In this document: piece by piece, positions 24,940-33,856 of the stretch
How positions within the stretch are numbered: the stretch's first letter is position 1
Layout: the number at the start of each line of letters is the position of its first letter
NCBI GenBank assembly: GCA_964472545.1
Contig: CAYYNP010000006.1
Coordinates: 1 to 64,000, forward strand
Direction of reading: 5' to 3'
Length of the DNA stretch: 64,000 nucleotides
Origin: CAYYNP01 sp964472545
Lineage (GTDB): Bacteria > Planctomycetota > Planctomycetia > Pirellulales > Thermoguttaceae
Notes under the pieces: model-generated
Told to the model about the DNA's origin: nothing
The model's input: only the letters and a program-made list of their open reading frames with translations
The model's database searches: none
Program-made: the position numbers and the translations under genes

Positions 24940-26841
24940 GTGAGCGTGGTACGCACGAGACTGGACAACGCCGAGGACTTCGAGCAACTCCGCCAGCGAG
25001 CCATCGCCGAGCGTGGCGGCAACACGCACTGTGTGCGTGTCTGCCTGGGCACCGGCTGCGTGGCCAAGGGGGCAGCGAAGGTCTTCGAACAGTTCTGCCG
25101 GGAGGCCAAGCAGACCGGTGAGGAGACGCTGGTGGTGGGCGTGAAATGCACCGGCTGCCACGGATTCTGCGAAGGCGGCCCGCTGGTCGTCGTCGATCCC
25201 GGCGATATCTTCTACCAGGAAGTGAAAGAGAAAGACGTCGCCGAAGTCTGGCAGGAATCGGTGCTGGCCGGCCGGCCCGTCCAGCGGCTGTTATTCAAGG
25301 ACGAGCGAACCGGCCAATCCTGCACCACGCCCGGGGAGATCCCCTTCTACCGCGAACAGCACCGGATTGTGCTGGCCCACAACGGCGTGATCGACCCCAC
25401 GCGGATCGAGGAGTACGTGGCCGTGGGCGGCTACGCCGGGCTGGCCAAGGCGCTGGGTAGTATGACACCGGATGAGGTGATCGATGAAGTCGTCCGGTCC
25501 GGGCTGCGAGGCCGTGGCGGAGGCGGTTTCCCTACCGGGCGGAAATGGCGATTCGCCGCCGATGCTACGGGCCCCACGAAGTACATCGTGGCCAATGCCG
25601 ACGAGGGCGACCCCGGGGCCTTCATGAATCGTTCCCTGCTGGAGGGCGACCCCCACGCGCTGCTGGAGGGCATGGCCATCGCCGGATACGCCATTGGAGC
25701 GGGCGAGGGCTATATCTACTGCCGGGCGGAGTATCCTCTGGCACTCGAAAGGCTGCGGATCGCGCTGAAGCAGGCGCAAGAGTATGGACTGCTGGGCGAT
25801 GACGTCTTGGGCTCGGGCTTCGGCTTCCACATCAAGGTCAAGGAAGGGGCCGGGGCTTTCGTCTGTGGTGAAGAGACGGCCCTGATCGCCTCGATCGAAG
25901 GCCAACGCGGTATGCCGCGGCCTCGGCCGCCGTTTCCGGCCGTCTCGGGCCTCTGGGGCAAGCCCACGATCATCAACAACGTCGAGACGCTCGGCTGCGT
26001 GGCCGGGATCCTGCAAAACGGGGCCGAGTGGTTCGCCCAACACGGCAGCGAGAAGAGCAAGGGCACCAAGACGTTCGCCCTGGTCGGCGTCGTGAAGCGG
26101 ACCGGATTGGTCGAGGTTCCGTTGGGAACCACGCTACGCAAGCTGATCTTCGACATCGGCGGCGGCACGCTCGGCGACCGGCCGTTCAAGGCGGTACAGA
26201 CCGGCGGCCCCTCGGGCGGGTGCATCCCCGCCGAACTGCTCGACACGCCGGTCGACTACGATTCACTGGGCGCGGTCGGCAGCATCATGGGCTCCGGCGG
26301 CCTGGTGGTGATGGACGACACGACCTGCATGGTCGACTTCGCCCGCTACTTCCTCGACTTTGCGCAGAAGGAATCTTGCGGCGAGTGCGTGCCGTGCCGG
26401 CTGGGCACGCGGCAGTTGCTGCGAATCCTCGAAGACATCTGCGCGGGCAAAGGCCAGCCGGAGGACATCGACCTGCTGGTCGAACTCTGCGAAGGCGTCA
26501 AGCAAGGCTCGCTCTGTGGGCTCGGCCAAACCGCTCCCAATCCCGTGCTGACGACGATCCGCTATTTCCGCGATGAATACGAAGCCCACGTACACCAGAA
26601 GCGCTGCCCGGCGCTGGTCTGCAAGGCCCTGATCGACTATCGTATCGACGCCGAGCGATGCAGCGGGTGTCATCTTTGTGCAAAGAACTGCCCGGTCGAC
26701 GCCGTCTCCGGCAAGCCGAAGGAAGTCCACGCGATCGACCCGCAGAAGTGTATCAGGTGCGGCCTCTGCTTCGACTGCTGTCCGAAGAAGTTCCGTGCGG
26801 TAGAACGCTTTTCCGAACAACCCGTGGAAGCAACAAGCTGA
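24940..26841 (+). CDS. NuoF-like flavin/NADH-binding subunit of formate dehydrogenase
   Basis: A 633-residue subunit that transfers electrons between NAD(H) and iron-sulfur clusters through FMN. Order of domains: thioredoxin-like [2Fe-2S] region (about 25-115, CLGTGC and CTGCHGFCEGG), FMN/NADH domain with GRGGGGFPTGRKW (about 189-201), SLBB domain, 4Fe-4S motif CGECVPCRLGTRQ (about 480-492), and two C-terminal [4Fe-4S] ferredoxin motifs (CSGCHLCAKNC and CIRCGLCFDCC, about 572-620). This long form matches HndC/HydB-type subunits, not the shorter NuoF of complex I. Start is GTG at 24940 with TAGGAG 10 bases upstream. fdhA begins 5 bases after its stop. Confidence 0.92.
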   Translation: MSVVRTRLDNAEDFEQLRQRAIAERGGNTHCVRVCLGTGCVAKGAAKVFEQFCREAKQTGEETLVVGVKCTGCHGFCEGGPLVVVDPGDIFYQEVKEKDVAEVWQESVLAGRPVQRLLFKDERTGQSCTTPGEIPFYREQHRIVLAHNGVIDPTRIEEYVAVGGYAGLAKALGSMTPDEVIDEVVRSGLRGRGGGGFPTGRKWRFAADATGPTKYIVANADEGDPGAFMNRSLLEGDPHALLEGMAIAGYAIGAGEGYIYCRAEYPLALERLRIALKQAQEYGLLGDDVLGSGFGFHIKVKEGAGAFVCGEETALIASIEGQRGMPRPRPPFPAVSGLWGKPTIINNVETLGCVAGILQNGAEWFAQHGSEKSKGTKTFALVGVVKRTGLVEVPLGTTLRKLIFDIGGGTLGDRPFKAVQTGGPSGGCIPAELLDTPVDYDSLGAVGSIMGSGGLVVMDDTTCMVDFARYFLDFAQKESCGECVPCRLGTRQLLRILEDICAGKGQPEDIDLLVELCEGVKQGSLCGLGQTAPNPVLTTIRYFRDEYEAHVHQKRCPALVCKALIDYRIDAERCSGCHLCAKNCPVDAVSGKPKEVHAIDPQKCIRCGLCFDCCPKKFRAVERFSEQPVEATS

Positions 26842-26846
26842 CCGAA

Positions 26847-29522
26847 ATGAAAGAGATTACGCTGCATATCGACGGTCAACAGGTCACCGTGGCGGAAGGC
26901 ACCACGGTGCTGGAGGCGGCCCTGGACGCCGGCATCTATATCCCGAACCTGTGCCATCACCCCGATCTGAACCCGGTGGGCGTCTGTCGGCTGTGTATGG
27001 TCGAGATCGAAGGCCGGGGGCTGGCGATCGCCTGCAAGACGCCCGTGGCCGAGGGACTCGTGGTGCAGACCGAGAGTGCCGAGGTCGACAACGTCCGCCG
27101 CGTGGCCGTGGAGTTGCTGATCGCCAACCACCCGGAAGACTGCCTCGCCTGCGGCAAGAACAACGATTGCGAGTTGCAGCGGATCGCCTCCTTCGTGGGA
27201 GTCGATCCCGGGCGCGTCAAGCGGCTGCGGCGGCGCGAGGAGACCTTGCCGGTCGACGGCTCGAATCCCTTTTTCGACTTCGATCCCAACCGCTGTGTGC
27301 TCTGCGGCATCTGCGTTCGCACCTGCCACGAACTTCAGGGAGCCGCGGCGATTGACTACGTCTCGCGCGGATACGACGCCACGGTGGGTACGTTTGCCAA
27401 CCGCCCCTGGGTCGAGTCGAACTGCGAATCGTGCGGCGAGTGTGTGGTGCGATGTCCGGTCGGAGCGCTGGCGCCGAAGGGCACGCGGCAGCCGGCCCGC
27501 GAAGTGAAGACGATCTGCTCCTATTGCGGCGTCGGCTGCGGGATGCTGCTGGGCGCCCGCGGCGGTGAAGTGGTCGGCGTCCGAGGCGATCGCGACAACC
27601 CGGTCAACCGCGGCGCCCTCTGCGTGAAGGGCCGCTTCGGCTACGGCTTCGTCAACCATCCCAATCGGCTGACCACGCCGCTGGTGCGTCGCAACGGCAA
27701 GCTCGAGCCGTGCACCTGGGACGAGGCGTTGGACCGCGTGGCCGAGGGCTTCTCGAGCTGCAAGGGCGAGAAGTTCGCAGCCATTGCTTCGGCCAAGTGT
27801 ACGATCGAAGAGTGCTACGTGCTGCAAAAGTTCACCCGCGCCGTGATGGGGACCAATTCCATCGATCACTGCGCCCGATTGTGACATGCCCCTACCGTGG
27901 CCGGTCTGGTCACTTCTTTCGGCAGCGGCGCGATGACCAACTCGATCGCCGAGATCGAAAAGGCGGCGTGCATCCTGGCCGTGGGCAGCAACACCACCGT
28001 GGCCCATCCGGTGATCGGCTACGGGGTGAAACGAGCGGTCCGCCGCGGTACCAAGCTGATCGTGGCGAACCCCAAAGAGATCGAACTTTGCCGCGTGGCC
28101 GACGTATTCCTTCGGCAGAAGCCCGGCACCGACGTGGCGCTGCTGATGGGGATGATGCGGGTGATCGTCGAGGCGGGGCTCGCCGATACCGAGTTCATCA
28201 AGGCCCGTTGCGAAGATTACGACGCCTTTTGCGAGTCGCTGGACGCGTTCGATCTCGATTTCGTCGAACGAAACACCGGCGTCGACCGCGAGAAGATCGT
28301 CGAGGCGGCCCGGCTCTACGCCGAGAATTCCCCGGCGTCGATTCTCTACGCCATGGGCATCACCCAGCACACCTACGGCACCGACAACGTGATGGCCGTG
28401 GCCAACCTGGCCCTGCTGACCGGCAACATGGGCAAGCCGTCGGCCGGCGTGAATCCCCTGCGGGGACAGAACAACGTGCAGGGCGCGTGCGACATGGGGG
28501 CGTTGCCGAACGTCTACCCTGGCTATCAGAAGGTCGTCGACCCGAAGGTTCAGGCCAAGTTCGAGGCCGCCTGGGACTGCGAGCTCAGCGACCAAATCGG
28601 CCTGACACACACGGTGATCCTCGACGCCGCCTACGACGGCAAGATCGAGGCCCTGTACCTGGTCGGCGAAAACCCCGTGCTCAGCGAGGCCAACGCCTCG
28701 CACGTCGAGGTGGCCCTGCGGCGGACGAAGTTCCTGGTGGTCGAAGACATCTTCATGACCGAAACGGCCGAACACGCCGACGTGGTGCTGCCGGCGGTGA
28801 CCTTCGCCGAGAAGGAAGGCACGTTCACCAACACCGAACGCCGCGTGCAACGGGTCCGCCAGGCGATCGAGCCGGCCGGCGACTCGAGGACCGATTGGTG
28901 GATTACGTGTGAGATTGCCAAGCGGATGGGGGCCAAGGGGTTCGACTTCGCGACGCCCGAGCAGATCATGGCGGAAATCGCCTCGGTCACCCCCAGCTAC
29001 GGCGGCATCACCTACGAGCGGATCGAAGAAGTGGGCCTACAGTGGCCTTGCCCAACGGCGGAACATCCGGGCACGCCCTTCCTGCACGCCGGGCAGTTTG
29101 CCCGCGGCAAAGGACGTTTTGTGCCGCTGAAGCATACCGAGCCGGCCGAGTTGCCAGACGACGAGTATCCGTTGACGCTGACCACCGACCGCAGCCTGTT
29201 CCATTTTCATACCAGTACGATGTCGCGCAAAGTGGCCGGATTGGAGCAACTCGACGGACGCGAGCTGTTGCGGATCAACCCGGTGGACGCCGACACGTTG
29301 GGCATCGCCGACGGCGAAACGGTGCAAGCGGTCTCCCGCCGCGGTCAGATGACGGTTACGGCCAACGTGACCGACGTCTGTCCGCCGGGCGTCGTCTCGG
29401 CCAGCTTCCACTTCACCGAGAGCCGTACCAACGTGCTGACCAACCCCGCGCTGGACCCGGTGGCCAAGATCCCGGCGACGAAGGTCTGCGCGATCCGGGT
29501 CGAGAAGCTCCCGGCCGGTTGA
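26847..29522 (+). CDS. fdhA: Formate dehydrogenase alpha subunit, selenocysteine-containing
   Basis: An 891-residue molybdenum/tungsten enzyme that oxidises formate to CO2 or runs in reverse. From N to C: [2Fe-2S] ferredoxin domain (about 1-80), His/Cys 4Fe-4S motif HPEDCLACGKNNDC, two [4Fe-4S] motifs (CVLCGICVRTC, CESCGECVVRC), the proximal cluster CSYCGVGCGM, then the bis-MGD domains to the end. An in-frame TGA at 27882-27884 is codon 346, in the context DHCARL-U-HAPTVAGL; family members have selenocysteine or cysteine exactly there as the metal ligand. Sequence similarity continues without frameshift after it, so UGA is read as selenocysteine and this is not a pseudogene. Unlike NuoE and NuoF-type partners it gives the operon its substrate specificity. 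Confidence 0.93.
27882..27913 (+). promoter_or_regulatory. Selenocysteine UGA codon and bacterial SECIS-like hairpin
   Basis: UGA at 27882-27884. Stem GTGGCC (27897-27902) pairs with GGTCAC (27908-27913), including one G-U pair, around the loop GGTCT (27903-27907). E. coli fdhF has the same GGUCU element recognised by SelB, beginning 18 bases after its UGA; the loop here begins at the same distance. This supports SelB-dependent insertion of selenocysteine. Confidence 0.85.
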
Positions 29523-29534
29523 CGCGAGGAGCCC

Positions 29535-30803
29535 ATGCACGCGGAAATCATTGCCATCGGCGACGAAATCACCAGCGGACAGCTCCTCGATACCAACACG
29601 CAATGGCTCAGCCGGAAGCTGACGGCGATGGGCATTAGGGTGTTGTATCACACGGCGGTGGGCGACGATCTTCAGGCGTGCGCAGACGTGTTTCGCCGCG
29701 CGATCGCCCGCGGCGACGTGGTGATCGCCACCGGCGGCTTGGGGCCCACGGCCGACGATCTGACGCGCGAGGCAATCGCCCGGGCGGTTGGCCGTCCTCT
29801 GGTACACAACGCCGAGGCCCTCGAGCACATCCTCGCTCTATTCGCCCGGCTGCGGCGGAAGATGCCCGAGCGAAACGCGTGCCAGGCGATGTTTCCCGAA
29901 GGGGCCGACGTGGTCCACAATCCTCACGGCACGGCTCCGGGAATTGACATCGAGGTGCCGCGGGAACTGGGCACACCCTGCCGACTGATCGCCCTGCCGG
30001 GCGTGCCGGCCGAGTTGGAGGAGATGTGGGCCGACTCGGTCGCCGATCGCCTGGCCGGCCTCGACAGTGGCCGGGTGATCCGCCATCGCAAGATCAAGTG
30101 TTTCGGCGCCGGCGAGAGCCAGATCGAGGCGATGTTGCCCGACTTGATCCGCCGCGGACGGCAACCCACCGTGGGCATCAACGCCAGCCGGGGAACGATC
30201 ATCCTGCGGATCACCGCCGAAGGGGCGACGGAGGAAGCATGCCAGGCGGCCATCGAGCCGACCATCGCCACCATCCACGACCATCTCGGCCGGCTCGTTT
30301 ACGGCGAAGGCGACGACGAGTTGCAGGACGCCGTCGTGCGGTTGTTGCGAGAGCGAAACCAGACGCTAGCGACCGTCGAATGGGGGACGGCCGGAATGTT
30401 GGCCGAGTGGCTCGCCGCCGTGCCGGGCGTGGGAGACTCTTATCGGGGTGGCCTCGTCATGACCGGAGAGACGGCACCGGAGGGTGTGTTCGGCGAAGGG
30501 TGGCTGGGGCAAAGCGCAGCGGTGCCCCAGGAAGCGGAGGAGTCTGTTTGCCAAGAACGCCTCGTCCGAGCGATGGCCGACGCCTGCCGCCGGCGCTTCG
30601 ATTCCGGCTACGCATTGGCCGTCGGTCGGCTTCCCGACTCCAACCCGAAACCCGGCCATCCGGGCGAAGTCTGGTTCGCGCTGGCCGGCCCCGACGGCGC
30701 GACCGCGAAGAAACACCCCTTCACCGGCCATCCGGCATTGCGGAAGATCTTCTGTGCAAGAAGGGCGCTGAACTTCGTTCGCTTGGCGTTGCTCCCCGTT
30801 TAG
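29535..30803 (+). CDS. cinA: CinA-family protein with degenerate C-terminal amidase domain
   Basis: A 422-residue protein. Residues 1-170 are the MoaB/MogA-like COG1058 domain (AEIIAIGDEITSGQLLDTNT, GGLGPTADDLTREA), and the middle part carries the KOW/linker region of CinA. The C-terminal domain (about 265-420) should be a nicotinamide-mononucleotide deamidase, whose active site is ESCTGG. Here it reads EWGTAG (282-287), so the catalytic serine is tryptophan 283. A lone arm of repeat B is inserted in frame at about residues 322-332, and the stop codon lies in repeat C. The deamidase is therefore probably dead; the N-terminal domain looks intact. GAGGAG precedes the ATG, 12 bases after fdhA. 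Confidence 0.82.
   Translation: MHAEIIAIGDEITSGQLLDTNTQWLSRKLTAMGIRVLYHTAVGDDLQACADVFRRAIARGDVVIATGGLGPTADDLTREAIARAVGRPLVHNAEALEHILALFARLRRKMPERNACQAMFPEGADVVHNPHGTAPGIDIEVPRELGTPCRLIALPGVPAELEEMWADSVADRLAGLDSGRVIRHRKIKCFGAGESQIEAMLPDLIRRGRQPTVGINASRGTIILRITAEGATEEACQAAIEPTIATIHDHLGRLVYGEGDDELQDAVVRLLRERNQTLATVEWGTAGMLAEWLAAVPGVGDSYRGGLVMTGETAPEGVFGEGWLGQSAAVPQEAEESVCQERLVRAMADACRRRFDSGYALAVGRLPDSNPKPGHPGEVWFALAGPDGATAKKHPFTGHPALRKIFCARRALNFVRLALLPV
30498..30530. repeat. Single arm of repeat family B inside cinA
   Basis: GGGTGGCTGGGGCAAAGCGC and following bases match the arms at 43437-43469 and 57202-57234. It is in frame and adds the residues GWLGQSAAVPQ to the CinA C-terminal domain. No facing arm is present. 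Confidence 0.85.
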
Positions 30804-30876
30804 CAGCCGCCGGCACGGCAGCTTCGGGACAAGCGAACTACGACGACCAGGCCGCCGTGCCGGCGGCCGCTAAACG
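30797..30876. repeat. Inverted-repeat doublet, family C, copy 2
   Basis: Arms 30797-30822 and 30851-30876 pair over 26 bases with two mismatches. The TAG stop of cinA (30801-30803) is inside the left arm. The doublet separates the convergent cinA and clpX genes, where a stem-loop would end transcription from both sides. Same family as 21521-21601. Confidence 0.88.
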
Positions 30877-30899
30877 GCACGGGTACCAGCTAGAATGCT

Positions 30900-32186
30900 C
30901 TACGCACTCTTGTGCTTCGGCTCCGGCATCGGGAAGAGTTGCTCGCGGCCGTAGACGATGTCTTCGGTGATCAGGTACTGCGAGCCGGCTTCCTGGTCGG
31001 GCAACTCGAACATGATGTCGAGCATCACGTCTTCGATGATCGACCGCAGCGCCCGGGCGCCCATGTCCTTGTCCATCGCCCTTTGGGCGATTGCGCGGAC
31101 CGCTTCGTCGGTGAATTCCAACTCGGCGTTTTCCATGCCGAACAGTGCCTGGTACTGCTTGACCAGTGCGTTCTTCGGCTCGCAGAGCACCTGGGTCAAG
31201 GCGTCGACGTCGAGTGGGCTCAGCGCCGTGAGCACGGGCAGACGGCCGACCAACTCGGGGATCAGCCCAAACTGGAGGATGTCTTCGCTGGTGGCCTGTT
31301 GCAGGAGTTCGCCCAGTTCGAGTTCGTCGTGCACGGCCTTCTCGGTGCCAAAGCCGATCGAGCGTTTTCCCAGCCGCTTGCCGATGATGTCGTCGAGCCC
31401 CACGAACGTACCGCCGCAGATGAACAGGATGTTGCTGGTGTCCATCTGGATGTACTGCTGCTCGGGATGCTTGCGGCCGCCCTGCGGCGGGACGTTGGCC
31501 ACGGTGCCCTCGAGCATCTTCAACAGCGCCTGTTGCACGCCTTCGCCGGAAACGTCGCGGGTGATCGAGACGTTTTGCGAAGTCTTGCCGATCTTGTCGA
31601 TTTCGTCGATGTAGAGCACGCCGCGCTGGGCCGCCTCAAGGTCGAAATCGGCGGCGTGCAGCAGCTTCAACAGCAAGTTCTCGACGTCTTCGCCCACGTA
31701 GCCGGCTTCGGTCAGAGTGGTAGCGTCGCCGATGGCAAACGGCACGTCGAGAATCCGTGCCAGCGTTTGTGCCAGCAGCGTCTTGCCCGACCCGGTAGGG
31801 CCGACCATGAGGATGTTCGACTTGTCGATTTCGATATCGGCACCCTTGACGCCGTGCATCAGGCGCTTGTAGTGGCTGTGGACCGCCACGGCCAGCACCT
31901 TCTTGGCCTGCTTCTGGCCGATCACGTACTGGTCGAGTTGCTCGACGAGTTGTCGCGGGGTCAGAACGCGCGTGAAGAGTTGACGGCTGGTGCCGCGGCG
32001 CCGCCGTTCCTGTTCCAGGATCGACTGGCAGAGATCGATGCACTCGCCACAGATGTATACGTCGCCGGGGCCTTCGACCAACGGACCCACGTCGCGATAG
32101 CTCTTGCGACAGAACGAACAAAAGGCGTTCTTCTTGGTGGATCCGCCGCCACGGCGTCCCGTGCTGAAGTCACGTCCAGAGGGCAT
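30900..32186 (-). CDS. clpX: ATP-dependent Clp protease ATP-binding subunit ClpX
   Basis: A 428-residue AAA+ unfoldase that feeds proteins into ClpP. The N-terminal zinc-binding domain has C23, C26, C46 and C49; Walker A GPTGSGKT is at 129-136, Walker B VLYIDEIDKI follows, and KRSIGFG supplies the IGF loop that docks on ClpP. All ClpX hallmarks are present and length is normal. clpP and tig are not adjacent, unlike in many bacteria. GAGGAAACC lies upstream of the ATG at 32184-32186; the frame extends to 32240 without a plausible start. Convergent with cinA. Confidence 0.97.
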   Translation of the reverse strand: MPSGRDFSTGRRGGGSTKKNAFCSFCRKSYRDVGPLVEGPGDVYICGECIDLCQSILEQERRRRGTSRQLFTRVLTPRQLVEQLDQYVIGQKQAKKVLAVAVHSHYKRLMHGVKGADIEIDKSNILMVGPTGSGKTLLAQTLARILDVPFAIGDATTLTEAGYVGEDVENLLLKLLHAADFDLEAAQRGVLYIDEIDKIGKTSQNVSITRDVSGEGVQQALLKMLEGTVANVPPQGGRKHPEQQYIQMDTSNILFICGGTFVGLDDIIGKRLGKRSIGFGTEKAVHDELELGELLQQATSEDILQFGLIPELVGRLPVLTALSPLDVDALTQVLCEPKNALVKQYQALFGMENAELEFTDEAVRAIAQRAMDKDMGARALRSIIEDVMLDIMFELPDQEAGSQYLITEDIVYGREQLFPMPEPKHKSA

Positions 32187-32467
32187 ATGGTTTCCTCGGT
32201 TGCGGTCCGCTTGGCTCACGCCTCCCGGGCGAGAAGACAAGCGGTCGGTGTAATCCTGTATCGATGGTGTCGTTGAAGCAAGCCGGGATTACATCGTGGC
32301 GGTAACCCGGGGGCCGTCCGTGTCCACACGTGCTTCGAGCTTTCCAGCGCTCGTGCTTTACTACGGCTGGATGACGAGGTGGGTTTGTACGTCCGCCGCA
32401 CGCCTAACCCGTCGGGCCGTTAGAATCACACGAACCGATGGCTCCCGAGCGGTTCGCGCCATTCATC

Positions 32468-32779
32468 TTAACCCGTTTGGTCGTCATCCTTTAACTCCTC
32501 TTGGAGTTGCGCTGCCAGCGTTGTTCTTATAGTTCGGAATTCTTCGTCGCTAAGCTCACCCCGCGAATGCAATTCGCGGAAATTTGACAGCAATTCGCCG
32601 CTGGTGTGTTCCTGTTGTGCCGACTTGGCGCGAATTCTGCCGATCGCGTAAATCGCTAAGGCGACCAAGGAGACGAGAGCTGCCAACCAAAGCAATAGCG
32701 ATACCAGCTTCTGCGGCTCTGCTTCCAGCAAGCGGTCCATGAAGCTGCCAACGATCGGATTCGAGTCGTTCTTATCCAA
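32468..32779 (-). CDS. Small membrane protein with SHOCT-like tail
   Basis: A 103-residue protein with one transmembrane helix (about 27-47, LLLWLAALVSLVALAIYAIG) and a short C-terminal helical pair, LHSRGELSDEEFRTIRTTL, which resembles the SHOCT motif that mediates oligomerisation. No enzyme motif. The frame given begins with TTG at 32777-32779; an internal ATG at 32738-32740 is an alternative that would leave 90 residues and still include the whole helix. Function unknown. Confidence 0.55.
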   Translation of the reverse strand: MDKNDSNPIVGSFMDRLLEAEPQKLVSLLLWLAALVSLVALAIYAIGRIRAKSAQQEHTSGELLSNFRELHSRGELSDEEFRTIRTTLAAQLQEELKDDDQTG

Positions 32780-32920
32780 GAGACAAGTAAGGGATGGTTG
32801 CCTTTATTATGCACACAGGTGGGACCCGCGTCCAGCAGAAAATGGTTGTATTCCTCAAGATCGTCGTAACGCGCGGGACCCTCTCTGGTTGCGCATCCCG
32901 TACCACCGTATGCCGCCGCG

Positions 32921-32949
32921 TTGACAGACGCCGTCCACAGGCATAGGCT
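32921..32949 (+). promoter_or_regulatory. Sigma-70-type promoter of KDPG aldolase gene
   Basis: TTGACA at 32921-32926, 17-base spacer, TAGGCT at 32944-32949, about 80 bases upstream of the aldolase start. The -35 box is perfect, the -10 box is weaker. Confidence 0.5.
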
Positions 32950-33031
32950 GTGGCAAGCTGGGCAACAACTTCTCACCTATCGGGTGGTGATTATCGGCCC
33001 GAATTATTGTGTTTCTGGAGGTGGATCGGCA

Positions 33032-33685
33032 ATGGCAAAAGACCAGATTCTCAAGCGGATTGTGGATTGCGGTGTCGTGGCGGTACTACGTGCCCCCAGT
33101 GGCGATATGCTGTGTGATGTGGCCGAAGCCCTGCTGTCTGGGGGGGTTGAGGCAATCGAGGTGACGTTCACCGTTCCCGGCGCCCATCGCGTGTTGGAAC
33201 AGGTGGCCGATCGGCTGGGCGACAAGATCCTACTCGGGGCAGGCACCGTGCTCGATCCCGAGACAGCTCGGACCGCGCTGTTGGCGGGTGCGGACTTCGT
33301 CGTTGGGCCCACGGTCAATTTCGACGTGATCCGCCTCTGCCAACGCTACGACAAGCCCGTCATGCCGGGGGCCCTCACGCCGACCGAGGTTCTGGCTGCA
33401 TGGGAGGCCGGTGCCGACATCGTCAAGGTCTTCCCGTCCGATTTGACGGGGCCGAGGTATCTCAAGGCCCTGCACGGCCCGCTGCCGCAGGTTCGCGTGA
33501 TGCCCACGGGTGGCGTGAATCTCAAGACGGCGGCCGATTTCCTGCAAGCGGGCGCCTGTGCGCTGGGGATCGGCGGCTCGCTGGTCGAATCGAAGGCCGT
33601 GGCCGCCGGCGATATGGCACGCATCGAGTCGCTGGCCGCACAATACGTCGAGATTGTCCGCAACACGCGGGAGGAGCTGGGCTAG
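33032..33685 (+). CDS. eda: Bifunctional KHG/KDPG aldolase
   Basis: A 217-residue cytoplasmic class I aldolase that splits 2-keto-3-deoxy-6-phosphogluconate into pyruvate and glyceraldehyde-3-phosphate, and also acts on 4-hydroxy-2-oxoglutarate. Family motifs are present: VAVLRAPSG, GVEAIEVTFTVPGA with the catalytic glutamate, GAGTVLDPETA, and DIVKVFPSD with the Schiff-base lysine. TPTGGV-type PTGGVNLKTAADFL follows as phosphate-binding site. Start at ATG 33032 after TGGAGGTGG. It stands alone; no Entner-Doudoroff dehydratase is nearby, so it may serve hexuronate breakdown, which is inference. Confidence 0.93.
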   Translation: MAKDQILKRIVDCGVVAVLRAPSGDMLCDVAEALLSGGVEAIEVTFTVPGAHRVLEQVADRLGDKILLGAGTVLDPETARTALLAGADFVVGPTVNFDVIRLCQRYDKPVMPGALTPTEVLAAWEAGADIVKVFPSDLTGPRYLKALHGPLPQVRVMPTGGVNLKTAADFLQAGACALGIGGSLVESKAVAAGDMARIESLAAQYVEIVRNTREELG

Positions 33686-33856
33686 CGTCCTATCCTTCGT
33701 ATCCCGCCTATTCTTGACAACCGCTACTTCCTATTCAAGTCGTACGACCGTCAGGCCGATACCGACTTGCGCGCGCCCTCGCGTCGAGGTTGGCTCGGCG
33801 ACGTTGCGCGCCGTGGTTTTCCAGCGGATCATCTCCTTTCGCGAAGGACTCCCGCA

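Noticed and set aside
24364..26841. NuoE and NuoF of respiratory complex I
   Set aside because: No other nuo genes flank them, the NuoF-like protein is the long hydrogenase/formate-dehydrogenase form, and fdhA follows after 5 bases.
27882..27884. Nonsense mutation or pseudogene in formate dehydrogenase
   Set aside because: The stop is UGA at the exact Sec position of the family, the reading frame continues and a SECIS-like hairpin follows.
26670..28850. Long open frame antisense to fdhA
   Set aside because: It mirrors codon bias of the sense gene, has no domain or start signal, and fdhA is certain; GC-rich genes give such antisense frames.
30912..32276. Long open frame antisense to clpX
   Set aside because: Full overlap with an unambiguous clpX and no recognisable protein features.
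32280..32460. Possible tRNA or structured RNA upstream of clpX
   Set aside because: No cloverleaf with a proper anticodon stem and CCA-proximal acceptor stem could be built.
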